Assembly: GCA_947378305.1 (NCBI GenBank)
Contig: CANCJJ010000003.1
Span: forward strand, 62,001-126,000
Origin: Phenylobacterium aquaticum
GTDB taxonomy: Bacteria > Pseudomonadota > Alphaproteobacteria > Caulobacterales > Caulobacteraceae
DNA length: 64,000 nt
Reading direction: 5' to 3'
Each line of letters begins with the position of its first letter. The first letter of the stretch is position 1. Positions 8,964 to 18,039 of the stretch are shown here, in pieces. The position numbers were made by a program, and so were the translations under genes. The notes under the pieces are model-generated. The model was not told the origin of the DNA and made no database searches. It saw only the letters and a program-made list of their open reading frames with translations.

Positions 8964-9743
8964 CTAAAGGTCCAGGTCCACGATCAGGGGCACATGGTCC
9001 GAGGGTTTTTCCCAGCCACGAACCTCGCGGTTGATCACACAGGCACGCAAATGATCGGCGGCTTGGGGTGACAGAAGGGCATGGTCAATACGAATGCCAT
9101 TATTCCGGGGCCAGGCGCCCCCCTGATAGTCCCAGAATGTGTAGGAGTCCGGGCGGCCATCCATGGCCTGAAAGGCCTCGGTCAGACCCAGCCATTTCAG
9201 CGCCCTGAAGGCCTCCCGACTTTCCGGCTGGAAGAGGGCATCACCCGTCCAGTCACTGGGGTGGGCCGCATCTGTGGCTTCAGGGATAACATTGAAGTCC
9301 CCCATCAGGGCCAGGGGCTCTTCAAGGGCCAGCAGGGTCTGGGCGTGCGCGTGGAGCCGCGACATCCAGGCAAGCTTGTAGCCAAATTTTTCGGTCGCAA
9401 TGGGATTGCCGTTGGGAAGGTAGATGGAGGCCACCCGCACCGGTTTGGGGCCAGAAATCACAGCCTCGATATAGCGGGACTGTTCGTCGGTTGGATCACC
9501 GGGAAGCCCGCGCAGGACGTCTTCCATAGGGGTGCGGGAGAGAAGGGCCACGCCGTTATAGGTTTTCTGACCGTGAACTGCGACATTATAACCAAGACGT
9601 TCAAAGGCTTCGGCAGGAAACTTCTCGTCGATACACTTGATCTCCTGAAGGCAGGCAACGTCTGGCTTCTCGGCTTCAAACCATTTGAGGACGGTTTCCA
9701 GTCGGGCATTTACGGAATTCACATTCCAGGTGGCGAGGCGCAT
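8964..9743 (-). CDS. xth: Exodeoxyribonuclease III (AP endonuclease)
   Basis: This is a 259-residue member of the endonuclease/exonuclease/phosphatase fold. All the catalytic blocks are visible: W-N-V-N-S at the N-terminus, L-Q-E-I-K with the metal-binding Glu, Y-L-P-N-G, G-D-F-N-V-I-P with the catalytic Asp and Asn, R-I-D-H, and the final S-D-H-V-P-L. It cleaves DNA at abasic sites in base-excision repair and degrades 3' ends. It is tail-to-tail with tamB (5 bp gap) and lies 29 bp downstream of erpA on the same strand, with which it may be co-transcribed. Confidence 0.95.
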   Translation of the reverse strand: MRLATWNVNSVNARLETVLKWFEAEKPDVACLQEIKCIDEKFPAEAFERLGYNVAVHGQKTYNGVALLSRTPMEDVLRGLPGDPTDEQSRYIEAVISGPKPVRVASIYLPNGNPIATEKFGYKLAWMSRLHAHAQTLLALEEPLALMGDFNVIPEATDAAHPSDWTGDALFQPESREAFRALKWLGLTEAFQAMDGRPDSYTFWDYQGGAWPRNNGIRIDHALLSPQAADHLRACVINREVRGWEKPSDHVPLIVDLDL

Positions 9744-9772
9744 CAGGGGTCCTGTCCTGGAGGATCTTGGGA

Positions 9773-10105
9773 TTAAATCGAGAAGCTGACGCCGCAGCCG
9801 CAGCTGGACTTTGCATTCGGATTGCGTACGCGAAACTCTGACCCGGCGAGTTCGTCTACAAAGTCGATCACCGAGCCCGTGAGCAGGCCGAGACTGACCT
9901 GGTCAACCACGGCCGTGGATCCGTCTAACTCGACCTTCAGGTCGTCGGGCTCGGCCTGGGTCACAAGATCAAAGCGATACTGAAATCCCGAGCATCCACC
10001 GCCATCCACAGCGACGCGGAGCATCATCGGCGTGCCTTCAGCCTTCGATATCACGGAAAGCCGGCGCGCGGCGGCGGGGGAAAGGGTCAGGTCAGGTGGG
10101 GTCAT
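9773..10105 (-). CDS. erpA: Iron-sulfur cluster insertion protein ErpA (A-type carrier)
   Basis: This 110-residue A-type Fe-S carrier has the three conserved cysteines: Cys38 in G-G-G-C-S-G-F-Q-Y, and Cys102 and Cys104 in the C-terminal S-S-C-G-C-G-V-S-F. The protein accepts Fe-S clusters from the Suf or Isc scaffold and passes them to apo-enzymes. ErpA is chosen over IscA or SufA because of its stand-alone position and the N-P-N-A-K-S-S-C-G-C-G tail, but the three are hard to separate by sequence alone. It is divergent from dgt across 81 bp, an arrangement common in alphaproteobacteria. Confidence 0.88.
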   Translation of the reverse strand: MTPPDLTLSPAAARRLSVISKAEGTPMMLRVAVDGGGCSGFQYRFDLVTQAEPDDLKVELDGSTAVVDQVSLGLLTGSVIDFVDELAGSEFRVRNPNAKSSCGCGVSFSI

Positions 10106-10186
10106 GGCGGTGTAAAACTCTGTAAGTCTCTATATGAGTATGGTTGCGCCTCTCACCAAGGCCCATTTTTTGTTAGGTGAATGACG

Positions 10187-11356
10187 ATGACCCAGCCACG
10201 CGCCGCCTTTGCCGAAATTGCCGCCCAGTCCCGGGGGCGGAAGATCAGTGAGCCTGAGAGCCGTAGCCGCACACCCTTCGCCCGCGACCGGGACAGAATT
10301 ATACATACCACGGCCTTTCGCCGCCTCAAGGACAAGACCCAGGTCTTTGTCGCCCATGAAGGCGATTATTATCGCACCCGGCTCACGCATACCCTGGAAG
10401 TCGCCCAGATCGCCCGGTCGCTGGCGGCGGCCCTCGGGCTTGAGGCGGACCTTTCAGAGACGATTGCCCTTGCCCATGATCTTGGGCATCCGCCCTTTGG
10501 TCATTCCGGAGAGGATGAACTGCATTCCGCCATGGGTCCCTATGGAGGGTTTGACCACAATGTTCAGACCTTCAGGGTCGTCACGGAGACGGAACGTCGG
10601 TATCCAAACTGGGCGGGGCTCAACCTGACCTGGGAAACCCTTGAGGGGATCATCAAGCATAACGGCCCGGTGAGTGCACAGCTGATCCGACCGTCCTGGG
10701 CGGCTGTGGTGACTTTCAACCGTGATTATGATCTTGAGCTTGGGGGCTGGGCGTCGGCCGAGGCGCAGGTTGCGGCCATTGCCGACGATATCGCTTACAA
10801 TAACCACGATGTTGATGACGGCGTCTCAGCTGGCATGTTCAACCTCAAGGACCTGTTGGATGTCCCGCTGATCGGGCCGATCCTGCATGGAACCTTCAAG
10901 GATCACCCCGACCTCGATCATGAGATTGTCCGGATGGAAGCCGTGCGTCGGATGATTGGGGCCATGGTGGAAGATGTCATGGCCGAGACGGGGCGCAGGG
11001 TGGCGGCGTCTGCCGTGAGCTCCGTCCTCGATGTGCGGGAACTGGGTCATCCCCTGATCGGTTTCTCCCGTGACATGCTGGAGGACCTTGGAGCCTTGCG
11101 TGAGTTTCTGATGACCCGGATGTACCGGCACTGGCGGGTCAACCGGACGCGCAGCCAGGCGCGCCGAATTCTTGCGGAGATGTTCCAGCTCTTCATGAAG
11201 GAACCGGACGTCATGCCCGCCGAATGGTTCTTGCGTTGCCGCGAGGCAGATGATGCCGGACGGGCGAGGGTGGTTTGCGACTATATTGCCGGAATGACCG
11301 ATCGGTACGCCATCGAAGAGCACCGGAAACTCTTCCAGCTGGATGTATGGAACTAG
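10187..11356 (+). CDS. dgt: Deoxyguanosinetriphosphate triphosphohydrolase-like protein (dGTPase family)
   Basis: This is an HD-domain nucleotidase of about 389 residues. The HD metal site is clear: [10 protein letters not shown] and [14 protein letters not shown]. The N-terminal [16 protein letters not shown] and a later N-N-H-D-V-D-D-G also fit the family. Such proteins hydrolyse dNTPs to nucleoside and tripolyphosphate, and in alphaproteobacteria the substrate is not always dGTP. Two ATGs compete (10181 and 10187). AGG at 10175-10177 lies 9 bp before the second and only 3 bp before the first, so I use 10187. It heads a long plus-strand gene run. Confidence 0.93.
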   Translation: MTQPRAAFAEIAAQSRGRKISEPESRSRTPFARDRDRIIHTTAFRRLKDKTQVFVAHEGDYYRTRLTHTLEVAQIARSLAAALGLEADLSETIALAHDLGHPPFGHSGEDELHSAMGPYGGFDHNVQTFRVVTETERRYPNWAGLNLTWETLEGIIKHNGPVSAQLIRPSWAAVVTFNRDYDLELGGWASAEAQVAAIADDIAYNNHDVDDGVSAGMFNLKDLLDVPLIGPILHGTFKDHPDLDHEIVRMEAVRRMIGAMVEDVMAETGRRVAASAVSSVLDVRELGHPLIGFSRDMLEDLGALREFLMTRMYRHWRVNRTRSQARRILAEMFQLFMKEPDVMPAEWFLRCREADDAGRARVVCDYIAGMTDRYAIEEHRKLFQLDVWN

Positions 11357-11474
11357 GGCTGCATCCCAGCAAGTTTTTGGGGTGACTCGCAGGCCCCTGA
11401 GGCGAGTGGGAACCTTAAGTTATAGTCTCCCAGCAGCGCGTGATTCGCGTGCCTGTTGATGCCCGGAGACCTCC

Positions 11475-12359
11475 ATGTCTGATCCAGATCGCGGTGCCTA
11501 CACCCCGCCAACCGATCCGCCCCTGACGTTTGATCGCCAGCCTCAAGAGCGGGCCTCAGGGCCTTCGCCTGTGGTCTTGATCATCAGCCTCCTGGTTCTG
11601 GTTGCGGTTCTGGGTGTGATTTTTCTGTTTTACCGCTCGGGGTTGAGCCAGGGGGCCAAGGCCCCGGTTCCGGTTGGCCAACCACTTGGAACCCTGACCG
11701 GGGCGGCTCCGGCCCAGCCTGAGACTTCGGATCCGTCGCAGGGATTGCAGATCTACCAGCAGGCTGAGGGCCAACCCCCGCCGACAGCACCCAACTTCGT
11801 CCAGCCGCCTGAGCAGCCAAAGACCAGAGACCAGGTTGCGACACCGCCCGTTGCAGCCGCCCAGCCTGCTCCTGCCGCATCGCCTGTCGCCGGGGCCCCT
11901 GCGACGGTGTCGGGACCACCGCCAGCGCCAGTGACCGTTCTGCCGGTCACCCCCGCGCCCAAGCCCGCGCCCGTCGCCCAAAAGCCAGCACCTGCGCCTG
12001 CACCGGAGGCTCAAAAGCCTAAACCTGTGGCCGCCAAGCCCGTGGCGATTGTCGAGCCCAAGGCCGCGCCCGCCAAGGTCGCCGTGGCAAAGCCTGCCCC
12101 GACCCCTGCCAAGACCGGAGGCGCAGTTTCCGTGCAAATCGGAGCCTTCTCCTCGACGGCCCTGGCCAGCAAGGGCTGGAGTGACGCCGTCAGGATCGCC
12201 CCTGGCGCAGCCGCAGGCATGGGCAAGTCGGTCGAGCCGGTCGAGCGCGACGGGGCGACCCTCTATCGCACCTCGGTGACCGGATTTGCGTCCCGGGCCG
12301 AGGCCACGGCCTTCTGTGCGCAACTCAAGGCCGCAGGTAAGTCCTGCTTCGTGAAATGA
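11475..12359 (+). CDS. SPOR domain-containing inner-membrane protein
   Basis: The 294-residue protein has a cytosolic N-terminus, one membrane segment at about residues 32-53 (P-V-V-L-I-I-S-L-L-V-L-V-A-V-L), a long Ala/Pro/Lys-rich periplasmic linker and a C-terminal SPOR domain from about residue 218 (V-S-V-Q-I-G-A-F-S). SPOR domains bind glycan strands stripped of stem peptides, which accumulate at the division septum, so a septal or cell-wall role is likely. GGAG lies 6 bp before the ATG. Its stop overlaps the nagZ start (ATGA), which links it to peptidoglycan recycling in the same transcript. The two cysteines near the C-terminus (F-C-A-Q-L and K-S-C-F-V-K) could form a disulfide. Confidence 0.9.
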   Translation: MSDPDRGAYTPPTDPPLTFDRQPQERASGPSPVVLIISLLVLVAVLGVIFLFYRSGLSQGAKAPVPVGQPLGTLTGAAPAQPETSDPSQGLQIYQQAEGQPPPTAPNFVQPPEQPKTRDQVATPPVAAAQPAPAASPVAGAPATVSGPPPAPVTVLPVTPAPKPAPVAQKPAPAPAPEAQKPKPVAAKPVAIVEPKAAPAKVAVAKPAPTPAKTGGAVSVQIGAFSSTALASKGWSDAVRIAPGAAAGMGKSVEPVERDGATLYRTSVTGFASRAEATAFCAQLKAAGKSCFVK

Positions 12360-13378
12360 CCACGTCGGCGGCCATATTCGGGTGTTCGGGCCTGACCCTG
12401 ACTGCCGAGGAGGGAGCATTTTTCCGGGAAGTTCAGCCCTGGGGCTTCATCCTGTTTGCCCGGAATATCGAGGCCCCGGATCAGGTTCGACGCCTGGTGG
12501 CCGACCTTCGCGAAACCGTAGGCCGAGCCGATGCACCCGTCCTGATCGATCAGGAAGGCGGACGGGTTCAAAGGCTGGTTCCGCCGCATTGGCGTCGCTA
12601 TCCTCCCGGTCGGGCCTATGGCCAATTGCCCGGGAATGATCCCCTTCTGCGCCGGGAAATCGCCAGACTGGGGGGCCGCCTCCTGGCTCATGACCTGACG
12701 GCATTGGGCATTAATGTGGACTGCGTTCCCGTTTTGGATGTCCCCTTTGCCGGGGCCCACGATGTCATTGGGGATCGGGCCTATTCCGATACCCCCGAGG
12801 GAGTTGCCGTCCTGGGCCGGGCAGCAGCTGAGGGCCTGCTTGTGGGCGGGGTCCTCCCGGTGATCAAGCATATTCCCGGACACGGTCGGGCCATGGCGGA
12901 CAGCCATCTAGCCCTGCCGGTTGTGGATGCGAGCTATGAGGACCTGGACAGCCGCGACTTTGCGCCCTTTCGGGTGCTCTCCGACATGCCCATGGCGATG
13001 ACGGCGCACGTTGTCTACACCGCCATCGATGCCACCAAGCCGGCCACAACCTCACGAAAGGTAATTTCCAAGGTCATACGTCAGGCCCTTGGATTTGATG
13101 GCCTCATCATGAGTGACGACCTGTCCATGAAGGCCCTGTCGGGCGATCTGGCCCAAAGGGCCCGGGCAAGCCTTTCGGCGGGCTGTGATGTCGTCCTGCA
13201 CTGCAATGGCGACATGGCGGAAATGCAGAGCGTCATGGCGGGCACCCGCGCACTTGGTGGACAGGCCATGCGGCGCGCCCGGGCCGTTATGGGACGGATC
13301 AGCCGGTCTGTGGAACCCTTCGATGTCGACGAAGCCTGGGCCCGGTTCGAGGCGGCCTTTCAAGGCACCTGGCCATGA
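12356..13378 (+). CDS. nagZ: Beta-N-acetylhexosaminidase NagZ (glycoside hydrolase family 3)
   Basis: This is a 340-residue single-domain GH3 enzyme. The NagZ signature K-H-I-P-G-H-G-R begins at residue 171; its histidine loop carries the acid/base of the Asp-His dyad. The catalytic nucleophile is in M-S-D-D-L-S-M (Asp254 or Asp255), and F-A-R-N-I-E lies near the N-terminus. It removes GlcNAc from 1,6-anhydromuropeptides in the cytosol during cell-wall recycling. It overlaps its neighbours on both sides by 4 bp (SPOR gene and scpA), so it is translationally coupled. NagZ next to scpA-scpB is a common alphaproteobacterial order. Confidence 0.95.
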   Translation: MTTSAAIFGCSGLTLTAEEGAFFREVQPWGFILFARNIEAPDQVRRLVADLRETVGRADAPVLIDQEGGRVQRLVPPHWRRYPPGRAYGQLPGNDPLLRREIARLGGRLLAHDLTALGINVDCVPVLDVPFAGAHDVIGDRAYSDTPEGVAVLGRAAAEGLLVGGVLPVIKHIPGHGRAMADSHLALPVVDASYEDLDSRDFAPFRVLSDMPMAMTAHVVYTAIDATKPATTSRKVISKVIRQALGFDGLIMSDDLSMKALSGDLAQRARASLSAGCDVVLHCNGDMAEMQSVMAGTRALGGQAMRRARAVMGRISRSVEPFDVDEAWARFEAAFQGTWP

Positions 13379-14205
13379 ATGCACCAACAGGTTTTCAGCC
13401 CCATCTGGATTTTGATGCCGCCAGCGAGGCGGCGGCTGAGGGCCAAGCCCTCATCATCGACATTGATGGCTATGAAGGCCCCTTGCACGTCCTCCTGGCC
13501 CTGGCCCGAGGCCAGAAGGTGGACCTGCTCAAACTTTCAGTTACGCGGCTTGCGGACCAGTATCTGGCCTTTGTTCAGCAGGCCCGGAAGCTGCGGTTCA
13601 GCCTGGCTGCGGACTATCTCGTCATGGCCTCCTGGCTGGCCTACCTGAAATCGCGCCTGCTTTTGCCCAAGCCGGACCGGCCTCAAGCCGAGGAAATGCC
13701 GCCTGAAATCGTTGCCGCCCAACTGGCCTTTCGGCTGGCCAAGCTGGATGCCATGCGTCGGGGGTCCGATCAGCTTCGGGATGGCCCCCAGCTGGGGCGG
13801 GATGTCTTTGTTCGCGGCGATCCGGAAGCCATCAAGATCATCCCCTCGACCCGCTTGGAGGGCAACCTCTACGGCCTGATGACGGCCTACATTACCCATC
13901 GCCGCAAAGGGTCGGGACAGAACTATGTGCCCCCGGTTCAGCGCGCCTATCCGCTGGAGACGGCCCGGGATCGACTGCGCGACCTGTTGGGTGACCTTAA
14001 CCGCTGGACCAGTCTCGGTGGTCTGGCCCCCCAGCCCGCGCCAACGGACCAGGTTGAGGCTGAGCCCGGTCCAACCCGGGCGTCCTATGTGGCGTCAACC
14101 CTGTCGGCCAGTCTGGAACTGGTGAAGGAAGGGGCTCTGGAGGCCCGTCAGGCCGAGGCCTTTGCTGAAATATATCTGCGCGCACGACGGGGCAGTCTCG
14201 CATGA
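13375..14205 (+). CDS. scpA: Segregation and condensation protein A
   Basis: The 276-residue kleisin subunit of the SMC-ScpAB condensin has the characteristic Y-E-G-P-L-H-V-L-L-A-L-A-R near residues 33-45. This is followed by K-V-D-L-L-K-L-S-V-T-R-L-A-D-Q-Y-L and A-D-Y-L-V-M-A-S-W-L-A-Y-L-K-S-R-L-L-L-P. The C-terminal region (S-A-S-L-E-L-V-K-E-G-A-L-E-A-R-Q) is the winged-helix part that contacts the SMC head. Overlaps of 4 bp with nagZ and scpB indicate one operon. The N-terminus carries about 30 extra acidic or polar residues before the conserved core. Confidence 0.95.
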   Translation: MNAPTGFQPHLDFDAASEAAAEGQALIIDIDGYEGPLHVLLALARGQKVDLLKLSVTRLADQYLAFVQQARKLRFSLAADYLVMASWLAYLKSRLLLPKPDRPQAEEMPPEIVAAQLAFRLAKLDAMRRGSDQLRDGPQLGRDVFVRGDPEAIKIIPSTRLEGNLYGLMTAYITHRRKGSGQNYVPPVQRAYPLETARDRLRDLLGDLNRWTSLGGLAPQPAPTDQVEAEPGPTRASYVASTLSASLELVKEGALEARQAEAFAEIYLRARRGSLA

Positions 14206-14873
14206 GCGACATCGAGGCCGCATCCGCGCCAGATCCTGCGGACACCGAACGCCGGATTGAGGCCCTGCTTTTTGCGGCTGCCGGTCCCCTGAGCCTGGAC
14301 GATCTGTCGCGACGCCTGCCGGAGGGGTCAGACGTTGAGGCGGCGATTTCGGCGCTCCAGTCGCGATACAGCGGACGCGGCGTGGAATTGGCCTGTGTTG
14401 CAGATCGCTGGCGCTTTCAGACGGCCACGGACCTGGCCTTCCTGATGACAGAGGAGCGTGATCAGCCACGTCGCCTTTCAAAGGCGGCTCAGGAGACCCT
14501 GGCCATCATCGCCTACCATCAGCCGGTCACCCGGGCCGAGATTGAATCGGTGCGCGGGGTCCAGGCCAGCCGGGGAACCCTGGATGTCCTGCTGGAACTT
14601 GATCTGGTGCGCATGCGGGGGCGGCGGCGCACGCCGGGTCGGCCCGTGACCTATGCCACCACCGACGCCTTTCTTGAGCACTACGGTCTGGCAAGCCTGT
14701 CAGACCTGCCTGGACTTGCCGAGATGAAGGCCGCAGGCCTGCTCACCCTGGACCTGCCCGCAGACTTTTCTGTCCCCGCACCGGGGCAGGAGGTCTATGA
14801 CGAGGATCCGCTGGATTCCGAGGAAATGGTGCCCGAATTTCATACAGATTTCCTGGGAACGGAAACGGATTAA
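14202..14873 (+). CDS. scpB: Segregation and condensation protein B
   Basis: The 223-residue protein has two winged-helix domains. Diagnostic segments are R-R-I-E-A-L-L-F-A-A-A-G-P-L-S near the N-terminus, L-S-K-A-A-Q-E-T-L-A-I-I-A-Y-H-Q-P-V-T-R in the centre and G-R-P-V-T-Y-A-T-T-D-A-F-L-E-H-Y-G-L near residue 150. The acidic tail is typical. ScpB forms a dimer that binds the centre of ScpA in the SMC condensin complex. It overlaps scpA by 4 bp, and tatA follows after 104 bp. Confidence 0.95.
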   Translation: MSDIEAASAPDPADTERRIEALLFAAAGPLSLDDLSRRLPEGSDVEAAISALQSRYSGRGVELACVADRWRFQTATDLAFLMTEERDQPRRLSKAAQETLAIIAYHQPVTRAEIESVRGVQASRGTLDVLLELDLVRMRGRRRTPGRPVTYATTDAFLEHYGLASLSDLPGLAEMKAAGLLTLDLPADFSVPAPGQEVYDEDPLDSEEMVPEFHTDFLGTETD

Positions 14874-14977
14874 CGCCGGGGAACAAGCCGTTGGCGCATT
14901 GCCTTCGGTTGGATTATACAGGGGGCGAATTCTGTCCGGCCTGAGGTTGGACGCGCATACGCACATAGGAGTTTGAT

Positions 14978-15187
14978 ATGGGTGCTTTCGGGCCCATGCA
15001 CTGGGTTTTCATCGGAATCGTGGTGCTGCTTCTGTTTGGGGGGCGGGGCAAGCTTTCTGGAATTATGGGCGACGCGGCCAAGGGTATTCGGGCCTTTCAG
15101 GATGGCCTGAAGGAAGATCCCAAGGCGGCGCAACCTGCGGAACCCGTCAAGGCCGTCGAGCGGCCCAAGGACGAAACGCACAGCTGA
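14978..15187 (+). CDS. tatA: Twin-arginine translocase subunit TatA
   Basis: The 69-residue protein has one N-terminal membrane helix ([14 protein letters not shown]) followed by [19 protein letters not shown], the amphipathic helix that defines TatA. A short charged tail follows. TatA oligomers form the pore of the Tat system, which exports folded proteins with RR signal peptides. AGGAG lies 7-11 bp upstream of the ATG. It is followed by tatB and tatC. Confidence 0.96.
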   Translation: MGAFGPMHWVFIGIVVLLLFGGRGKLSGIMGDAAKGIRAFQDGLKEDPKAAQPAEPVKAVERPKDETHS

Positions 15188-15247
15188 GCTCTCGCTCGTT
15201 TTTGAACTTCCCGGTTGCAAGCGGGCTTGCACCTTTAGGATTTGGGT

Positions 15248-15697
15248 ATGCTTCCCGAAGTCGGCGGGCTTGAATACATTGTGATCATCGCCGTCGCCCT
15301 GATTGTCGTGGGTCCGAAAGACCTGCCGGTTATGTTGCGCAAGGTCGGGCAATGGGTCGGCAAGCTGCGGGGCATGGCGGCTGAATTCCGCGCCAGCTTT
15401 GATGAAATGGCCCGCCAGTCGGAACTGGACGACTTGCGGCGTGAGGTCGAGGCCATGCGTCAGGGTCAGATGGCGGCACCCCCTGTCCTGGCGGATGTAA
15501 ATCAGGTCTTTGACGAACTCGGGGCCAGCCTGAAGGGGAGTGGGGTTCAGTTTCACCCGCCGGGGATGAGCGGAGCGACCGAGGACCCGATCCCGGCACC
15601 GCCCGTCCCTGATATTGCTGTGACGGATAATCCCAAGCCTGTGGCTCGCCCAGCCCGCAAGCGTGCGCCCCGGAAGGTTGCGCAAGATCCAGAATGA
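15248..15697 (+). CDS. tatB: Sec-independent protein translocase protein TatB
   Basis: I use the ATG at 15248, because TTAGGA at 15235-15240 gives 7-bp spacing; the in-frame TTG at 15242 would be too close. The 149-residue protein begins MLPEVGGLEYIVIIAVALIV with the TatB-type G-P-K-D-L-P hinge, then an amphipathic helix (L-R-K-V-G-Q-W-V-G-K-L-R-G-M-A) and a long charged C-terminal part. TatB forms the substrate receptor with TatC. It overlaps tatC by 4 bp (ATGA). Confidence 0.95.
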   Translation: MLPEVGGLEYIVIIAVALIVVGPKDLPVMLRKVGQWVGKLRGMAAEFRASFDEMARQSELDDLRREVEAMRQGQMAAPPVLADVNQVFDELGASLKGSGVQFHPPGMSGATEDPIPAPPVPDIAVTDNPKPVARPARKRAPRKVAQDPE

Positions 15698-16668
15698 GTA
15701 TGCCGGACGAGCCCCAGGACGAAATCGAAGCCTCCAGAGCCCCGCTGCTGGAGCATCTGGTTGAACTGCGTCAGCGTTTGATCACCTGCGTGATCGCTCT
15801 GGGCGTCGGATTTGCCATCTGCTTTGCCTTTTCCACCCAGATTTATTACCTCTTGCTGCATCCTTACGAAGTGGCAGCCCAGATTTTGGCCGCCCAGAGA
15901 GCGGCTGAGGCGGGGGCTCCGCATGTCGGTTTTGTCGATGGCCTAAAGCAGTTCCTTCACCTGGAGCCTGCACCTCCGGCCCGTCCGGCCAGCGGGGGTC
16001 CCTTCGACCTGCTACTGGCCCTTGTCGGCCTCAAGGAGGTTCCCAGCATTCCGGGGCAGAGCCTGAAGCTCATCTTCACCGCGCCCCTGGAGTTCTTTTT
16101 CACCAAGCTGAAACTGTCCGGCTTTGGGGCCGTTGTCCTGACCTTTCCGGTCCTTGCGACCCAGGTTTATGGCTTTGTCGCGCCCGGGCTCTACAAGCGC
16201 GAGCGCCGGGCTTTTCTGCCCTTTCTGGTGGCCTCGCCGGTCCTCTTCATTCTGGGCGCGGCCCTGGTCTATTTCCTGATTTTCCCCTTTGTTCTGTGGT
16301 TTTCCCTGTCCCAGCAGATCACCGGGACCGGGGCGATTTCCGTCGAACTTCTGCCAAAGGTGTCGGACTATCTGACCCTGGTCACGACCCTGCTTCTGGC
16401 CTTTGGATTATGCTTCCAGCTCCCGGTGGTCCTGACCCTCTTGGGCATGTCCGGCATTGTCAGCGCAAAGCTCCTGTCAGAAGGGCGGCGCTATGCCATT
16501 CTGGGGATTGTCGTCGTGGCCGCTGTCGTGACGCCGCCGGATCCGATTAGTCAGGTGCTTCTCGCAACGCCAATCGTCCTGCTTTACGAAGTATCGATCT
16601 GGTGCGTCCGCCTCATAGAGTTCCGCCGCAGGCGGCAGGACGATTTGGACACGAATGTCCCGGTTTAA
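15694..16668 (+). CDS. tatC: Twin-arginine translocase subunit TatC
   Basis: The 324-residue, six-helix membrane protein begins with the conserved cytosolic L-L-E-H-L-V-E-L-R-Q-R-L. Later diagnostic segments are F-T-A-P-L-E-F-F-F-T-K-L-K-L and Y-G-F-V-A-P-G-L-Y-K-R-E-R-R. Compared with about 258 residues in Escherichia coli, most of the extra length lies in the first periplasmic loop (about residues 55-125). That loop carries an Ala/Pro-rich stretch and two putative helices. TatC recognises the twin-arginine signal. A second ATG two codons downstream (15700) is an alternative start. Confidence 0.96.
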   Translation: MSMPDEPQDEIEASRAPLLEHLVELRQRLITCVIALGVGFAICFAFSTQIYYLLLHPYEVAAQILAAQRAAEAGAPHVGFVDGLKQFLHLEPAPPARPASGGPFDLLLALVGLKEVPSIPGQSLKLIFTAPLEFFFTKLKLSGFGAVVLTFPVLATQVYGFVAPGLYKRERRAFLPFLVASPVLFILGAALVYFLIFPFVLWFSLSQQITGTGAISVELLPKVSDYLTLVTTLLLAFGLCFQLPVVLTLLGMSGIVSAKLLSEGRRYAILGIVVVAAVVTPPDPISQVLLATPIVLLYEVSIWCVRLIEFRRRRQDDLDTNVPV

Positions 16669-16749
16669 GGGCAATTGCGCGGGCTGAACGGTTGGCACCT
16701 CCCGCGACGCGCCCTAAAGAGGGCGGCTAATCTAATCGGTGGCCATTCC

Positions 16750-18039
16750 ATGCATGATATTCGAGCGCTTCGCGAAACCCCTGAGCTTTACGAAGCCGCC
16801 TGGGCTGCGAAGGGTCGATCCGGAGCTGCCGCTGAAGCGATTGCTCTGGATGCTCGGGCGCGCGCGGCCCGAACTGTCGTCGAAACCGGACAGGCCCGGC
16901 GCAATGATCTCTCCAAGCGGATTGGTCAGGCCAAGGCGGGCAAGGACGAGGCCGAGGCGGCGCGGCTAATGGCCGAGGTCGAAGCTCTGAAGGAAAGTGT
17001 CTCCGATCAGGCCGACCAGGAGAAACAGGCCAGCGAGGCCTTGCATGATCTTCTGGCCTCCCTGCCAAACCTGCCAGCCGCCGATGTGCCTGAGGGGGCA
17101 GATGAGGCTGACAATATTGAGGTGCGCCGCTGGGGCGAGCCTTTTGCGATTTCCAACCCGTCCAACCACGCGGATCTGGGCGAAGCCCTGGGCCTGATGG
17201 ATTTCGAGGGGGCCGCGCGCATGAGTGGATCGCGGTTTGTGGTGCTCAAGGGTCAATTGGCGCGGCTTGAACGGGCGCTGGGCCAGTTCATGCTGGATAT
17301 CCAGACTCAGGAGCACGGCTATCTGGAGGTGTCGCCCCCGCTTTTGGTGCGCGATCACGCCGCCTTTGGCACGGGCCAATTGCCCAAGTTTGCCGAGGAT
17401 CTGTTTCACACGACCGACGGACGCTGGCTCATTCCCACGGCTGAGGTCTCCCTGACCAATCTGGTGCGGGAGCAGATCACGCCCCTGGAAGACCTGCCCC
17501 TGCGCCTGACCGCATTAACCCCCTGTTTCCGCTCGGAAGCTGGCGCGTCTGGCCGGGATACGCGCGGCATGATCCGCCAGCATCAGTTCTACAAGGTGGA
17601 GATGGTATCGATCACGGCGCCGGAAGACTCCGATGCCGAGCATGAGCGCATGGTCAATTGTGCGGAATCGATTCTGAAGCGGCTGGATCTGCCCTTCCGG
17701 ACCATGCTGCTTTGCAAGGGCGACATGGGCTTCTCGGCGCGCAAGACCTATGACCTTGAAGTCTGGCTCCCGTCTGAAGGGCGGTATCGCGAGATCAGTT
17801 CCTGCTCGAATTGCGGAGACTTCCAGGCGCGCCGGATGGAGGCCCGCACAAAGGCCCAGGGCGACAAGGGCACCCGGTTTGTTCACACCCTGAATGGCTC
17901 AGGCCTGGCTGTTGGACGCACCCTGGTCGCGATCATGGAAAACTACCAGGAAGAAGATGGCCGGATTGCCATTCCCCAGGCCCTGCATCCCTATCTGCCC
18001 GGCTTGACCCATATTGACCGCATGGGAACGGGCGCTTGA
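16750..18039 (+). CDS. serS: Serine--tRNA ligase
   Basis: I place the start at the ATG at 16750, 25 codons inside the longest open frame. The protein then begins [14 protein letters not shown], which is where SerRS proteins normally start, and GGTGG lies 7 bp upstream. The 429-residue enzyme has the N-terminal coiled-coil arm (about residues 30-110) that grips the long variable arm of tRNA-Ser. The class II motif 2 ([12 protein letters not shown]) and motif 3 ([18 protein letters not shown]) follow. The surE start overlaps its stop. Confidence 0.97.
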   Translation: MHDIRALRETPELYEAAWAAKGRSGAAAEAIALDARARAARTVVETGQARRNDLSKRIGQAKAGKDEAEAARLMAEVEALKESVSDQADQEKQASEALHDLLASLPNLPAADVPEGADEADNIEVRRWGEPFAISNPSNHADLGEALGLMDFEGAARMSGSRFVVLKGQLARLERALGQFMLDIQTQEHGYLEVSPPLLVRDHAAFGTGQLPKFAEDLFHTTDGRWLIPTAEVSLTNLVREQITPLEDLPLRLTALTPCFRSEAGASGRDTRGMIRQHQFYKVEMVSITAPEDSDAEHERMVNCAESILKRLDLPFRTMLLCKGDMGFSARKTYDLEVWLPSEGRYREISSCSNCGDFQARRMEARTKAQGDKGTRFVHTLNGSGLAVGRTLVAIMENYQEEDGRIAIPQALHPYLPGLTHIDRMGTGA

